The position numbers were made by a program, and so were the translations under genes. A DNA stretch of 64,000 nt from an uncultured bacterium (GTDB lineage Bacteria; Bacteroidota; Bacteroidia; Bacteroidales; Bacteroidaceae). Below the pieces are notes generated by a model. That model saw nothing but the letters and a program-made list of their open reading frames with translations, was not told the DNA's origin and did not search any database. The stretch lies in NCBI GenBank assembly GCA_905214795.1, contig CAJMNM010000002.1:168624-232623 (forward strand), written 5' to 3'. Shown here piece by piece: positions 1 through 9,029 of this stretch; position 1 is the stretch's first letter, and each line of letters begins with the position of its first letter.

Positions 1-1
1 C

Positions 2-853
2 AGCTGGGGCGTGTTGAAGAATTTAACAGACTGCTATCCTTCAAGAAAGGGTGATGTGGTTTTGTTGGAGCATAGCGAAAACAAAGGTTTGCCGGCGTCG
101 AGGAATACGGGGTTGAGCGTGGCGCGTGGAGAGTATGTTTTTCATTGTGACAGTGATGATTTTGTGGAGACTGACATGCTTGAGGCTTTATACGCCGAAG
201 CGAAGAGGAAACACGCGGACATCGTTTGGTGTGACTGGTTCTTGTCTTTTGAGAAGAATGAGAGATATATGAGACAGCCTTGCTTTTCCACTGCTAAAGA
301 GGCGTTGAAGTCTATGTTGGGTGGTGGCATGAAATACAATGTATGGAACAAATTAGTCAAGAGAAGTCTTTATATTGAACATGATATAAGTTTTCCCTCC
401 GGACACGGTATGGGAGAAGATATGACCATGATGTTGTTGTTTGCGTATGCTAACAATGTATCATATTTTCCAAAAGCTTTTTACCATTATGTGAAGACGA
501 ATACTACAGCCATAAGTCGTGTGATTTCCGATAGGTCTTGGGCTGATTTGAAATACAATGTGAATCGGGTCGAGAATTTTATAAGACATATATATGGTAC
601 AGGACTTGATAAGGAAATCGCTTTTTTAAAATTGGAAGCTAAATTCCCCCTTCTCGTTATCTCATCTGATTTTTCATACTATCGTTTGTGGCATGACATG
701 TATCCTGAAGCCGACTGTTTTATACTAAAAAACAAGAATGTATCATTACGAAGTCGGATTATACAACGCTGTGCGCATTATCGTTTGTTTGGGATTGTTT
801 GGTTGCATTATCAGGTTGTCTGTCGCTTTTTTTATGGTATTGTTTACAGATAA
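2..853 (+). CDS. Glycosyltransferase family 2 (5' end outside window)
   Basis: Cytoplasmic GT-A sugar transferase for the surface polysaccharide. The reading frame is open to the window edge: codons before the GTG at 11 read S-W-G and continue a typical GT2 N-terminus, so the true start lies upstream and the first ~30-40 residues are missing. Visible family marks are the ENKGLPASRNTGLSVARGEY block and the metal/nucleotide-sugar motif CDSDD that follows it. The remaining ~200 residues are the acceptor-binding half, as in Bacteroides capsule GT2 enzymes. Donor and acceptor cannot be inferred. It is followed closely by the polymerase gene on the same strand. Confidence 0.9.
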   Translation, partial: SWGVLKNLTDCYPSRKGDVVLLEHSENKGLPASRNTGLSVARGEYVFHCDSDDFVETDMLEALYAEAKRKHADIVWCDWFLSFEKNERYMRQPCFSTAKEALKSMLGGGMKYNVWNKLVKRSLYIEHDISFPSGHGMGEDMTMMLLFAYANNVSYFPKAFYHYVKTNTTAISRVISDRSWADLKYNVNRVENFIRHIYGTGLDKEIAFLKLEAKFPLLVISSDFSYYRLWHDMYPEADCFILKNKNVSLRSRIIQRCAHYRLFGIVWLHYQVVCRFFYGIVYR

Positions 854-923
854 TAATCATAAGTGAGTGTCGTGTCTGGATATAGGTTTTGCTGTAATGA
901 AGACAATCCGTTAATAATATTAG

Positions 924-2243
924 ATGTTCTGTCTGAATATGATAAAAGTTTTGCAAGTTTCAATAGTAACGGTGCTGACAAGTCTTTTCTTTTTTCCGTT
1001 CTTTTTTTCATTTCTACCGTCAATCAATACAAAAATGTTTTTGGCGGTATTGGGATTATTAGCATATTGTTGGGACCATATAAAAGGGCGTACTGACTTA
1101 TTTGAAAGAAGTCTTTTTAAGATTTCTGTATGGGCTTTGGGAGTTTCTTTTTGCAGCTTTCTTTCAATGACCATAAACAACACACCAGATAATTCTTATC
1201 TGGGATATATCATGTCTATGTTGGTGTGGCTCTTTGCGGCTTATTTTTGTGTGAGTCTGATGAGAACGGTACATGGATATGTTTCTGCAGAGATAGTAGG
1301 ATATTATTTAATGTCTGTTGCTTTACTGCAATGTACTATCGGATTATTAATCAATCATTTCCCTGTTTTGGAGAATTTGGTGGAAACTTATATTACAGGT
1401 GAGAAATATATGGGAGTGGGGATTGGTAAAGCAAGACTTCACGGGATAGGATGTGCATTGGATGTGGGCGGAGGACGTTTGGGAGCAATACTTATAATTA
1501 TTGCTTATCTGATTCTGCAAGCAATAGAACAACAAAAATCCAAGTGGTGGTTTATCGGGTTGTTGTCAGCTTTTCTTTATGTTTTTGTAATCGGTAATAT
1601 GATGGGAAGAACAGCGTCTGTCGGTGGTGCCATCGCTTTGGCCTACTTGTTTTTTTCTTTCTTTTACAATCATAAGAAACAAATGGCTTCTTTTATGCCA
1701 TTCCTGTCTATGTCGTTGATAATTATTGGGATATTTGCGATTGTGTGTATTGGATTATATCATGCAAGCCCTGAATCTCGAAGATTGCTAAGATTTGGAT
1801 TTGAGGCATTCTTTAATTATTTTGAGAATGGTAGATTTGAAACAAATTCTACAAACATGTTGTCAGAAGGGATGATATTTCCGGATAATCTTAAGACATG
1901 GATTGTGGGTGATGGGTATATGGCCGGTACAGCAAATGACCCTTATTACATCGGGCCTTCTGATTATGGTTTCTATAAGAATACGGATGCCGGTTATTCA
2001 CGTTTTATATTCTATTTTGGTTTAGTCGGTCTTTCTATTCTCATCCTTTTCTTTATAAATGTCTGTAAAGAATGTATAAACAGAACCGAAAGAATGAAAT
2101 TTTGTTTTATTGCAATTCTTATTTTAGGCTTATGTATTTGGGTTAAAGTCTCAACCGATATATTTTTGGTCTTTACTCCTTTCTTATGTTTCAATGATGA
2201 ATATCAAGATAATGAGAGCAAAGTCTGTGAAAACATTGAATAA
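924..2243 (+). CDS. O-antigen/capsule polymerase-like (Wzy-type) membrane protein
   Basis: Predicted polytopic inner-membrane protein of 439 residues that would polymerise repeat units at the periplasmic face. The sequence is a series of about ten hydrophobic stretches interrupted by one large hydrophilic loop (about residues 285-355). That layout is usual for Wzy/O-antigen ligase proteins, which share topology rather than sequence. Position among glycosyltransferases supports the role. The start is uncertain: ATG at 924 or the in-frame ATG at 939; neither has a clear ribosome-binding site, as is common in Bacteroidales. It could instead be a ligase. Confidence 0.7.
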   Translation: MFCLNMIKVLQVSIVTVLTSLFFFPFFFSFLPSINTKMFLAVLGLLAYCWDHIKGRTDLFERSLFKISVWALGVSFCSFLSMTINNTPDNSYLGYIMSMLVWLFAAYFCVSLMRTVHGYVSAEIVGYYLMSVALLQCTIGLLINHFPVLENLVETYITGEKYMGVGIGKARLHGIGCALDVGGGRLGAILIIIAYLILQAIEQQKSKWWFIGLLSAFLYVFVIGNMMGRTASVGGAIALAYLFFSFFYNHKKQMASFMPFLSMSLIIIGIFAIVCIGLYHASPESRRLLRFGFEAFFNYFENGRFETNSTNMLSEGMIFPDNLKTWIVGDGYMAGTANDPYYIGPSDYGFYKNTDAGYSRFIFYFGLVGLSILILFFINVCKECINRTERMKFCFIAILILGLCIWVKVSTDIFLVFTPFLCFNDEYQDNESKVCENIE

Positions 2244-2350
2244 GAACAAAGATTAATATAGAAAAGACTATGATATGTTAAGTTTGTCCGCTTTTCTGTT
2301 AAGATAAATATTTGTGATAAAGTTAGATTTAATGAAATCTGATTATATTT

Positions 2351-3094
2351 ATGATACCAAAAATAATTCATTTTTGTTGGCTTTCAAATGATCGGTATCC
2401 GGCCAAAATAGAATATTGTATCGATTCTTGGAAGAAAAAGCTTCCTGATTATGAAATTCACTTATGGAATTTGTCTCGTTTTGATATAAATTCTTCAGTG
2501 TGGTGTAAAGAAGCGTTTGAGGCTCGCAAATATGCATTTGCTGCGGATTATATTCGTTGTTATGCTTTGTATACCGAGGGAGGAATTTACTTGGATTCTG
2601 ATGTGGAAGTGTTGAAATCTTTTGATGATTTACTTCAATTCCCTTATTTCATAGGTGAAGAACAAGGTTATAATATCGAGCCTGCAGTTATGGGATGTGA
2701 GAAGGGATGGAAATTTATGAAAGAGATGATGGAGTATTATGATAATAGACATTTTAATATTAATGGTATTTTTGATATGACAACTTTACCAGTTATAATG
2801 TCGAATAGAATTAGGGAAAAATATAAATATGTACGAATAAAGCATTCAGCAGAATTTTTAAAAGATGAAAATATGTTTTGTGTGTTTCCTGCGATTTATT
2901 TTTCACCTAAGTATCCTAATAGTTTTAAATGTCCAATAACTTCATCTACATATACTATCCATCATTTTGCGGCTTCTTGGTATCCGGCTGATAAAAAGAT
3001 TTATAGAATGATAAGACGATTATTTGGATATCGTGTCGCTCATATATGTTCTGTTTTTGTAAAAAAGATAAAACACGTTTCCTTAAAATCTTAG
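2351..3094 (+). CDS. GT32-like glycosyltransferase (DXD sugar-binding region)
   Basis: Cytoplasmic glycosyltransferase of 247 residues related to the OCH1/capsular sugar-transferase group (Gly_transf_sug). It opens with IPKIIHFCWLS, has the AADYIRCYALYTEGGIYLDSDV block, and its D-S-D (DXD) metal site lies near residue 77-79. The C-terminal HHFAASW motif is also typical of the group. The length is normal for the Bacteroides versions. About 107 bp separate it from the polymerase. Local base composition is more AT-rich than in the following GT4 genes, suggesting a mosaic cluster. The sugar specificity is unknown. Confidence 0.85.
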   Translation: MIPKIIHFCWLSNDRYPAKIEYCIDSWKKKLPDYEIHLWNLSRFDINSSVWCKEAFEARKYAFAADYIRCYALYTEGGIYLDSDVEVLKSFDDLLQFPYFIGEEQGYNIEPAVMGCEKGWKFMKEMMEYYDNRHFNINGIFDMTTLPVIMSNRIREKYKYVRIKHSAEFLKDENMFCVFPAIYFSPKYPNSFKCPITSSTYTIHHFAASWYPADKKIYRMIRRLFGYRVAHICSVFVKKIKHVSLKS

Positions 3095-3121
3095 AAGTGT
3101 CTTCATAATATCTGAGTTATT

Positions 3122-4261
3122 ATGAAAATCATTTATTGCACCCATTCCACATGCAATCCGGGTGGAATGGAGCGTGTGCTTCTGAATAAAGTGACTTGTC
3201 TTGCTAAACTATCGGGCTGGGAGGTGTCTGTTGTGACTACCGACCAGCACCGGTGTCCTCCTTTTTATCCGTTTCCGGAGAAGGTATGTATGACGGATCT
3301 GGAAATTAATTACTCGGAGGATAATGAAAAGGGGGTGTGGAAAAAGATAATCGGGTATCTCCGTAAAAGGAAGGAGCATAAACGGAAATTGACAGCATTG
3401 CTCCTGAAAGAGAAACCGGACCTTGTTGTGTCGCTTTATCCTTCTGAATCTTCGTTTATTCCGGATATAAAGGACGGAAGCAAAAAAGTGCTGGAGTTGC
3501 ATTATAGTAAGTTTTTCCGTTTGCAGTATGCACGGAAAGGATTGCTGGGATGGATTGACAGGCTACGTACATTTCAGGATGAACGGATAGTACGCCGCTT
3601 TGACAAGTTCGTGGTGTTGACCAAAGAGGATTTAGGTTATTGGGGCAATTTGCCGAATATAGAGGTGATACCCAATGCTGCCATGCAAGTAAGCAACGGC
3701 TTCTCGGACGTGAGAAACAAACGGGTTATAGCTGTAGGGCGATTGGATTATCAGAAAGGATTTGACCGTTTGATCCAAGCATGGGAACTTGTCCAAAAGG
3801 ACGAGGTATTCCATGATTGGCAGCTTGACATCTTCGGACAAGGAGAATGGAAAGAGGGGTTGCAGCAAATGATAGATGATAAAGGACTGCAAGCAAATAC
3901 ACATATTAATCCCCCCACTCAGGACATTGGAACAGAATATGTACATAGCTCATTATTAGTAATGAGTTCCAATTATGAAGGGTTCCCGATGGTGATGATA
4001 GAAGCCATGGCCTGTGGCTTGCCGGTAGTTACGTTTGATTTTCAATGCGGACCGAAAGACATCATCAAGCATGGAGAGAACGGTTTGATTGTGCCAAATG
4101 GAGATATAGACGGACTAGCCAATGCGATGATGGATGTAATGGGTGATGATGATTTCCGGAGGCTGTTGTCAGAAAATGCCCGTAAGGTAGTTTCTATATA
4201 TTCGGAAGAAGTTGTCATGAATAAATGGATTAATTTATTTATTTCTTTGGTAAATAAATGA
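3122..4261 (+). CDS. Glycosyltransferase family 4
   Basis: GT-B fold retaining glycosyltransferase of 379 residues. The N-terminal domain starts with the acceptor-side motif NPGGMERVLLNK. The C-terminal domain carries VGRLDYQKGFDRLI and the donor-binding segment SSNYEGFPMVMIEAMACGLP, whose two glutamates form the EX7E motif of GT4 enzymes. It is cytosolic, probably peripheral at the membrane. Its stop codon overlaps the next start (ATGA at 4258-4261), so the two GT4 genes are translationally coupled. Linkage and sugar are not predictable. Confidence 0.9.
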   Translation: MKIIYCTHSTCNPGGMERVLLNKVTCLAKLSGWEVSVVTTDQHRCPPFYPFPEKVCMTDLEINYSEDNEKGVWKKIIGYLRKRKEHKRKLTALLLKEKPDLVVSLYPSESSFIPDIKDGSKKVLELHYSKFFRLQYARKGLLGWIDRLRTFQDERIVRRFDKFVVLTKEDLGYWGNLPNIEVIPNAAMQVSNGFSDVRNKRVIAVGRLDYQKGFDRLIQAWELVQKDEVFHDWQLDIFGQGEWKEGLQQMIDDKGLQANTHINPPTQDIGTEYVHSSLLVMSSNYEGFPMVMIEAMACGLPVVTFDFQCGPKDIIKHGENGLIVPNGDIDGLANAMMDVMGDDDFRRLLSENARKVVSIYSEEVVMNKWINLFISLVNK

Positions 4262-5487
4262 AGAAATTGCTGCAAATCAATCCGGTTTTACGCTTATCTA
4301 CTTCTACGGGGCGAATCATGCAGGAAATCGGGGATTTGGCCTTACAGAATGGGTGGAAAAGCTATATCGCTTACGGGAAAGGGCGGGATGGCATAAAACC
4401 TTGTCAGTCGCAAATTATCCCTGTCGGCGGTAAATGGAGTACATTATGGCATGGTGTGCAAACCCGCTTGTTTGACAATCATGGATTGGCATCCACCCGG
4501 GCGACCAGGAATTTTGTGAAACAGATAGAGGAAATAGCCCCGGACATTATCCATATCCACAATATACATGGCTATTTTTTGAACTATCAAGTCTTATTCG
4601 ATTACCTGTCGAAATGCGGTGTTCCCGTCGTGTGGACAATACATGACTGTTGGCTTTATACAGGGCATTGTTACTATTATTCTTACGCGGAGTGTAACAA
4701 ATGGCAGACAGGATGCAATCGCTGTCCACAGCAAAGAAAGTTTCCTGCCAGTCTACTGTTTGATCGTTCAGCACGTAACTATACCGACAAAAAAGCTGCA
4801 TTTACATCTATGCCTAAAGACAAACTCATTATTGTTCCTGTTTCCAATTGGATAAAAGACGAAATGCAGCATTCATTTTTGAGCGAATATCAATTCCGCG
4901 TTATTCACAATGGCATCAATACGGATGTATTTCGTGTTTGTGACACGCGTAAGGTTGCATCTCGGTACGGATTAACCGGCAAGCATATTTTTTTAGGCGT
5001 AGCCAGTATCTGGAGTAAGGAAAAAGGATTGGGTGACTTTATACAAATGGCTGAGATGCTGAAAGGAGATGAGCAGATTGTACTAGTCGGCATCAAACCG
5101 GAAGAAAGGAAACTGTTACCGGAAAACATCCTCGGCATATCACGCACGGAGAATGTGCAGGAATTGGCAGAACTTTATTCGTTGGCAGACGTTTTTATCA
5201 ATCCGACCTGGCAAGACAATTATCCGACTGTGAATTTAGAAGCGATTGCTTGCGGAACTCCGGTAGTAACCTATCAGACAGGAGGAAGCGTGGAAGCGGT
5301 GACAGAACAGACTGGCTTTATTGTAAAGCAAGGAGACCTTCGGGGATTGATTGAGTCCGCCCGGACTATTCGCCAACATGGCAAAAGCTGTTATCGACCG
5401 CTATGCCGGGAGTACGCCTTAAAATATTTCAATAAAGAAGATCGGTATGCGGATTATTTCCGACTCTATAAGGAACTAATGGCATAG
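4258..5487 (+). CDS. Glycosyltransferase family 4 (WcaC-like)
   Basis: GT-B glycosyltransferase of 409 residues. The N-terminal half has the HIHNIHGYFLNY and WTIHDCWLYTGHCYYY segments plus a cysteine-rich stretch (GCNRCPQ) typical of colanic-acid WcaC-like and Bacteroides capsule GT4 enzymes. The C-terminal half has the donor-site region NPTWQDNYPTVNLEAIACGTP with the EX7E pattern. It overlaps the preceding GT4 by four bases, so the pair probably adds consecutive sugars. It ends 26 bp before the six-HTH gene. Confidence 0.9.
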   Translation: MKKLLQINPVLRLSTSTGRIMQEIGDLALQNGWKSYIAYGKGRDGIKPCQSQIIPVGGKWSTLWHGVQTRLFDNHGLASTRATRNFVKQIEEIAPDIIHIHNIHGYFLNYQVLFDYLSKCGVPVVWTIHDCWLYTGHCYYYSYAECNKWQTGCNRCPQQRKFPASLLFDRSARNYTDKKAAFTSMPKDKLIIVPVSNWIKDEMQHSFLSEYQFRVIHNGINTDVFRVCDTRKVASRYGLTGKHIFLGVASIWSKEKGLGDFIQMAEMLKGDEQIVLVGIKPEERKLLPENILGISRTENVQELAELYSLADVFINPTWQDNYPTVNLEAIACGTPVVTYQTGGSVEAVTEQTGFIVKQGDLRGLIESARTIRQHGKSCYRPLCREYALKYFNKEDRYADYFRLYKELMA

Positions 5488-5513
5488 AATATATATTGTA
5501 AAGAAATTTCGAT

Positions 5514-6824
5514 ATGGACATTTCTTTGCTTGCTTCTACTGATACACAACTGACCAATCGGCAAAAAAGCATTTTGCTGCGTCGGCATGCCTTGCATTGC
5601 CAATATGAGAAGGCTGTGGGGCTTTATGCAGACACGGACATGACGATAAAGGATATCGCCAAGGAGTGTGGTGTGTCCGCAGGAGGATTGGGCTGTTACT
5701 TACGTCGCTACTGGCGGGAACTGGTGTTGTGCCGTCACCAAATACACATGGACGGCAAAGAGGCCAATGAGGTCAAGATTATAGAGGTTGGGAAACAGAA
5801 TATCAATGCTCATGCCAAATATAAAGATGCGGTTTCTGCTTGTGATTCATTGAACTATATAGACTTGAACATATCACAGATTGCACGGAAATTCGGAATA
5901 GACGGAACTGCGCTTGCCAATTTCATGCGCATACATTATGCTGAAGTTTTGGTATGGCGAGAGAAAGTACGCAGAGGATTAGGTATTAACGATAATATCT
6001 GGCACGGGGCAAGACCGAAATGCACAAAACAGTATGCGGAAGCAGTAGATTTATATCGTGATACAGATATGACAATACCGGAAGTGGCCAAAGCTTGCAA
6101 GGTTTCAGTCAGCGGCTTTAGCCAGCATCTGAGGTTTTATCATAAAGAAATACTCAAGAAGAAAAGGAAACAGCGAAAGGAAGCCATAACCCGACAACAA
6201 AAGAAACTTGGCGAACTGACAGGAAACGGACGCATCTATAAGCCGTCGGCTGTAACGGAACAGAAATATGCTGCCGCTTTAGCTTTATATAGGGATACTG
6301 CAATGACCATGAAGGAAATTGCGGAACAGACCGGTGTGGCAGCAAGCGGATTCCGTTTTTATTTACACAAATGGTACAAACAATTGGTATTGGAGCGTGC
6401 CGGCATTACAGAGGAGGAGCATCCGACGGACTTACGCAAAGCCAGGAAACGTATGAAGACCGTTGCTGTAAAATATGAGAAAGCCATAGAAAGTCTGAAA
6501 AGTAATCCTCGTCCGATGTCGAAAGTGGCTGCCGAATTCGGATTACATCCGGAAGTCTTTCGTAATTACTTACATAAACATGAACCGGAACTTGCCAGGC
6601 AACAAGGGATGATGAAATCAGCAAACGGCAAGACCGTTTCCAGACAGAGTGAGGAGAAATATGGTGAAGCGGTTTGTCTGTACGCCACGACGACAGAACC
6701 GTTGAAATCCATTGCCGCCCGATTGGGATTAACCTATAACAGTGTAGGCGGATATATCCGCCGCAATTATCCGGAAGTGATAACGCGGCATCAGGAACTA
6801 TTGAAAGTCCAAACAACGGAATAA
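5514..6824 (+). CDS. Protein of six tandem helix-turn-helix repeats, function unknown
   Basis: A 436-residue protein with no catalytic domain that I can recognise. It is built from six diverged copies of one ~47-residue module at about residues 31-77, 103-150, 174-220, 251-297, 321-366 and 382-428. Each copy follows the pattern K/Q-Y-x-x-A, then an acidic/T-x-M-T stretch, then (I/V)-A-x-x-x-G-(V/L) and a final aromatic helix ending in YLRRYWREL-like residues. The middle is a resolvase/homeodomain-like HTH core. Basic linkers join the copies. By inference it is a DNA-binding regulator or scaffold able to contact several sites. It lies in the same direction between two GT4 genes, 26 bp after one and 111 bp before the next. 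I do not know a named family for it. Confidence 0.75.
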   Translation: MDISLLASTDTQLTNRQKSILLRRHALHCQYEKAVGLYADTDMTIKDIAKECGVSAGGLGCYLRRYWRELVLCRHQIHMDGKEANEVKIIEVGKQNINAHAKYKDAVSACDSLNYIDLNISQIARKFGIDGTALANFMRIHYAEVLVWREKVRRGLGINDNIWHGARPKCTKQYAEAVDLYRDTDMTIPEVAKACKVSVSGFSQHLRFYHKEILKKKRKQRKEAITRQQKKLGELTGNGRIYKPSAVTEQKYAAALALYRDTAMTMKEIAEQTGVAASGFRFYLHKWYKQLVLERAGITEEEHPTDLRKARKRMKTVAVKYEKAIESLKSNPRPMSKVAAEFGLHPEVFRNYLHKHEPELARQQGMMKSANGKTVSRQSEEKYGEAVCLYATTTEPLKSIAARLGLTYNSVGGYIRRNYPEVITRHQELLKVQTTE

Positions 6825-6935
6825 ACAGATCATCAACATTCTTAATTAATATGAGTGACAGGAAGCTCAAGTTGGGTGTGGATAACGTTTGCCTGACAGA
6901 GAGTTTGTCCTGCTTGTGCTTATGTATGATACGTT

Positions 6936-8099
6936 ATGAATGAAAAGGAATTGAGAATATTGCAACTCGGAAAATTTTATCCGATTCGGGGTGGCGTTGA
7001 GAAGGTTGCTTACGACTTGATGGAAGGACTGTCGGAACAAAGCATACGTTGCGACATGATGTGTGCCGCTACAGAAGGCGGAAACAATGTTTTTTCCGTC
7101 AATGAAAATGCGAATGTCATTTGTTGTCACACATGGTTTAAGGCTTCTGCCACCATGATTTCGCCTGCCATGATTCTTGCTTTGTGGAAGGTTCGCCGCA
7201 ACTATGACATTATACACATACACCATCCTGATCCGATGGCTTGCTTGGCTTTGTTGCTGTCTGGATTCAAAGGCAAGGTCATTTTGCATTGGCATAGTGA
7301 TATTCAAAAGCAGAAACTGTTGTTACAGTTATACCGCCCTCTGCAACGGTGGCTGCTCAGACGTGCCGATAAAGTGATAGGCACCACTCCGGTTTATCTG
7401 TCTGAATCGTCATTTTTGAAAGGTGTGCAAGATAAAACACTATGTCTGCCGATTGGCATAAGACAGATACGTCCGGTTCCTGATGCTGTCAAAAACATCA
7501 AGAGTAAATATCCGGGTAAGAGAATTGTCTTTTCCTTGGGGCGTTTGGTCGCATACAAAGGATATCATTATTTAGTAGCCGCCGCCAAATACCTGAGTGA
7601 TGACTATGTGATACTGATAGGAGGAACTGGCGCGTTGAAAAACGAATTGGAGAAAGAAATTGCGGACCTCGGCCTGCAACATAAGGTGAGATTGCTCGGT
7701 AGAGTCAGCGATGAGGATTTGCCTTCCTACTATGGCGCATGCGATGTGTTCTGTCTCAGCAGTGTGCAGAAGACCGAAGCGTTCGGCATTGTGCAGATTG
7801 AAGCCATGTCTTGTGGAAAACCTGTAGTCTCTACAAATATTCCGCAATCCGGAGTGTCCTGGGTAAATGCCCATGGCGTATCCGGGCTTAATGTATCACC
7901 CTGTAACCCGGAAGAACTGGCACGTGCCATTGAGGAAGTGACCAAGGATGAAACAACCTACCAGAAATATGCAACAGATGCGCAGAAGCGTTATAAAGAA
8001 TTGTTTACCCAAAAACAAATGATAGACAAATGTATCAAAATATACACAAATGTATTGAACGTGAAGAAACAACAATCAAAACAAAAGTTATTGAGATAA
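6936..8099 (+). CDS. Glycosyltransferase family 4
   Basis: GT-B glycosyltransferase of 387 residues. The N-terminus reads LGKFYPIRGGVEKVAYDL, with the glycine-rich GGVE acceptor loop. HIHHPDPMA and HWHSDI follow in the N-domain. The donor-binding half carries FSLGRLVAYKGYHYL and SSVQKTEAFGIVQIEAMSCGKP (EX7E). It is probably the last sugar-adding enzyme before the initiating transferase gene. The stop at 8097-8099 is two bases before the ATG of the next gene, so translation is likely coupled. Confidence 0.9.
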   Translation: MNEKELRILQLGKFYPIRGGVEKVAYDLMEGLSEQSIRCDMMCAATEGGNNVFSVNENANVICCHTWFKASATMISPAMILALWKVRRNYDIIHIHHPDPMACLALLLSGFKGKVILHWHSDIQKQKLLLQLYRPLQRWLLRRADKVIGTTPVYLSESSFLKGVQDKTLCLPIGIRQIRPVPDAVKNIKSKYPGKRIVFSLGRLVAYKGYHYLVAAAKYLSDDYVILIGGTGALKNELEKEIADLGLQHKVRLLGRVSDEDLPSYYGACDVFCLSSVQKTEAFGIVQIEAMSCGKPVVSTNIPQSGVSWVNAHGVSGLNVSPCNPEELARAIEEVTKDETTYQKYATDAQKRYKELFTQKQMIDKCIKIYTNVLNVKKQQSKQKLLR

Positions 8100-8101
8100 G
8101 T

Positions 8102-8728
8102 ATGGCAAATATTGAACATAAATTCTATGATGGTATGTCACCAGTGGCGCGTGATGTAAAGCGTTGTATGGATGTGATAGGAAGTTTCATAGGATTACTT
8201 CTGTCTTCACCTCTTTTTTTGCTGATATATATCCTTATCAAGTACGAGGATAAGGGGCCGGCCATTTTCAAACAGGAACGAATCGGTTATGGAGGTCAAC
8301 CGTTTATTCTGTATAAGTTTCGTTCTATGACAACGGTTTCGGAAAAGGACGGTAAACCTGTCTTGTGTCAAAAGGATGACCAACGGCTGACAAAAATAGG
8401 TCGTTTCCTTCGTGAGCATCATCTTGACGAGCTTCCGCAATTATGGAATGTGTTGAAAGGGGAAATGAGTTTTGTCGGTCCGCGTCCGGAAAGAAAATAT
8501 TTCATTGACAAGATTATGGCGGTGGATCCTCATTATGAGTTGCTTTATCAGCTTCGTCCCGGATTGTTTTCCTATGCCACATTATATAATGGATATACCG
8601 ATACTCTGGAAAAAATGTTGGAAAGACTCAGAATGGATCTCGAATATCTGTCTACCCGTTCCCTGATGATGGATGCGAGAATCATTTTTCTTACAGTTAA
8701 ATCAATTCTTAGCGGAAAGAAATTCTAA
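8102..8728 (+). CDS. Undecaprenyl-phosphate sugar-phosphate transferase (WcaJ/PglC-type)
   Basis: Initiating enzyme that would load the first sugar-1-phosphate onto undecaprenyl phosphate at the inner membrane. An N-terminal hydrophobic segment (DVIGSFIGLLLSSPLFLLIY) is followed by the conserved bacterial sugar transferase domain: GPAIFKQERIG, YKFRSM, LDELPQLWNVLKGEMSFVGP and a C-terminal RPGL. I chose ATG 8102 because it follows the preceding stop and gives the usual short ~208-residue form. A longer in-frame reading from 8030 would overlap the preceding GT4 gene. Confidence 0.9.
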   Translation: MANIEHKFYDGMSPVARDVKRCMDVIGSFIGLLLSSPLFLLIYILIKYEDKGPAIFKQERIGYGGQPFILYKFRSMTTVSEKDGKPVLCQKDDQRLTKIGRFLREHHLDELPQLWNVLKGEMSFVGPRPERKYFIDKIMAVDPHYELLYQLRPGLFSYATLYNGYTDTLEKMLERLRMDLEYLSTRSLMMDARIIFLTVKSILSGKKF

Positions 8729-8757
8729 CGACGACTTTATTTTTTTACAAGAGAACT

Positions 8758-9024
8758 ATGAAAGCCAGACCAGACTTGAGGCTGCGGAAGATAGGTAGCC
8801 AGTATATGATTGTAAAACCGAGTGAAAACGGGCAGAATCGGGCAAGGGTTTTTGAACTGAACGAGACGGCAGCCCTGTTGTGGCGGCAGATTGCCGATCA
8901 CGACATTCAGCCGGATAAACTGGCAGAGTATCTGTGTGACTTGTTTGAAGTTGACAAAGCTACAGCTTTACGCGATGTGGAGAAACAGCTCCGCGAATGG
9001 AACGACTTAGGACTGATAGTTTGA
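8758..9024 (+). CDS. PqqD-like peptide-binding protein
   Basis: A free-standing 88-residue PqqD-family protein (RiPP recognition-element fold). It has the N-terminal strands, then FELNETAALLWRQI, the central helix typical of the family, and a C-terminal L-x-x-x-G-L-(I/V) end (WNDLGLIV). Known PqqD proteins bind leader peptides and present them to modifying enzymes. Here it lies just before a nucleotidyltransferase and an HPr-kinase-like gene, a combination seen in kinase-bearing lasso-peptide clusters. No lasso cyclase or transglutaminase-like leader peptidase lies next to the trio. The substrate is therefore unknown. Confidence 0.85.
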   Translation: MKARPDLRLRKIGSQYMIVKPSENGQNRARVFELNETAALLWRQIADHDIQPDKLAEYLCDLFEVDKATALRDVEKQLREWNDLGLIV

Positions 9025-9029
9025 ACGCG

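Noticed and set aside
863..1096. 77-codon frame before the polymerase
   Set aside because: It overlaps the hydrophobic N-terminus of the polymerase in another frame and has no support of its own.
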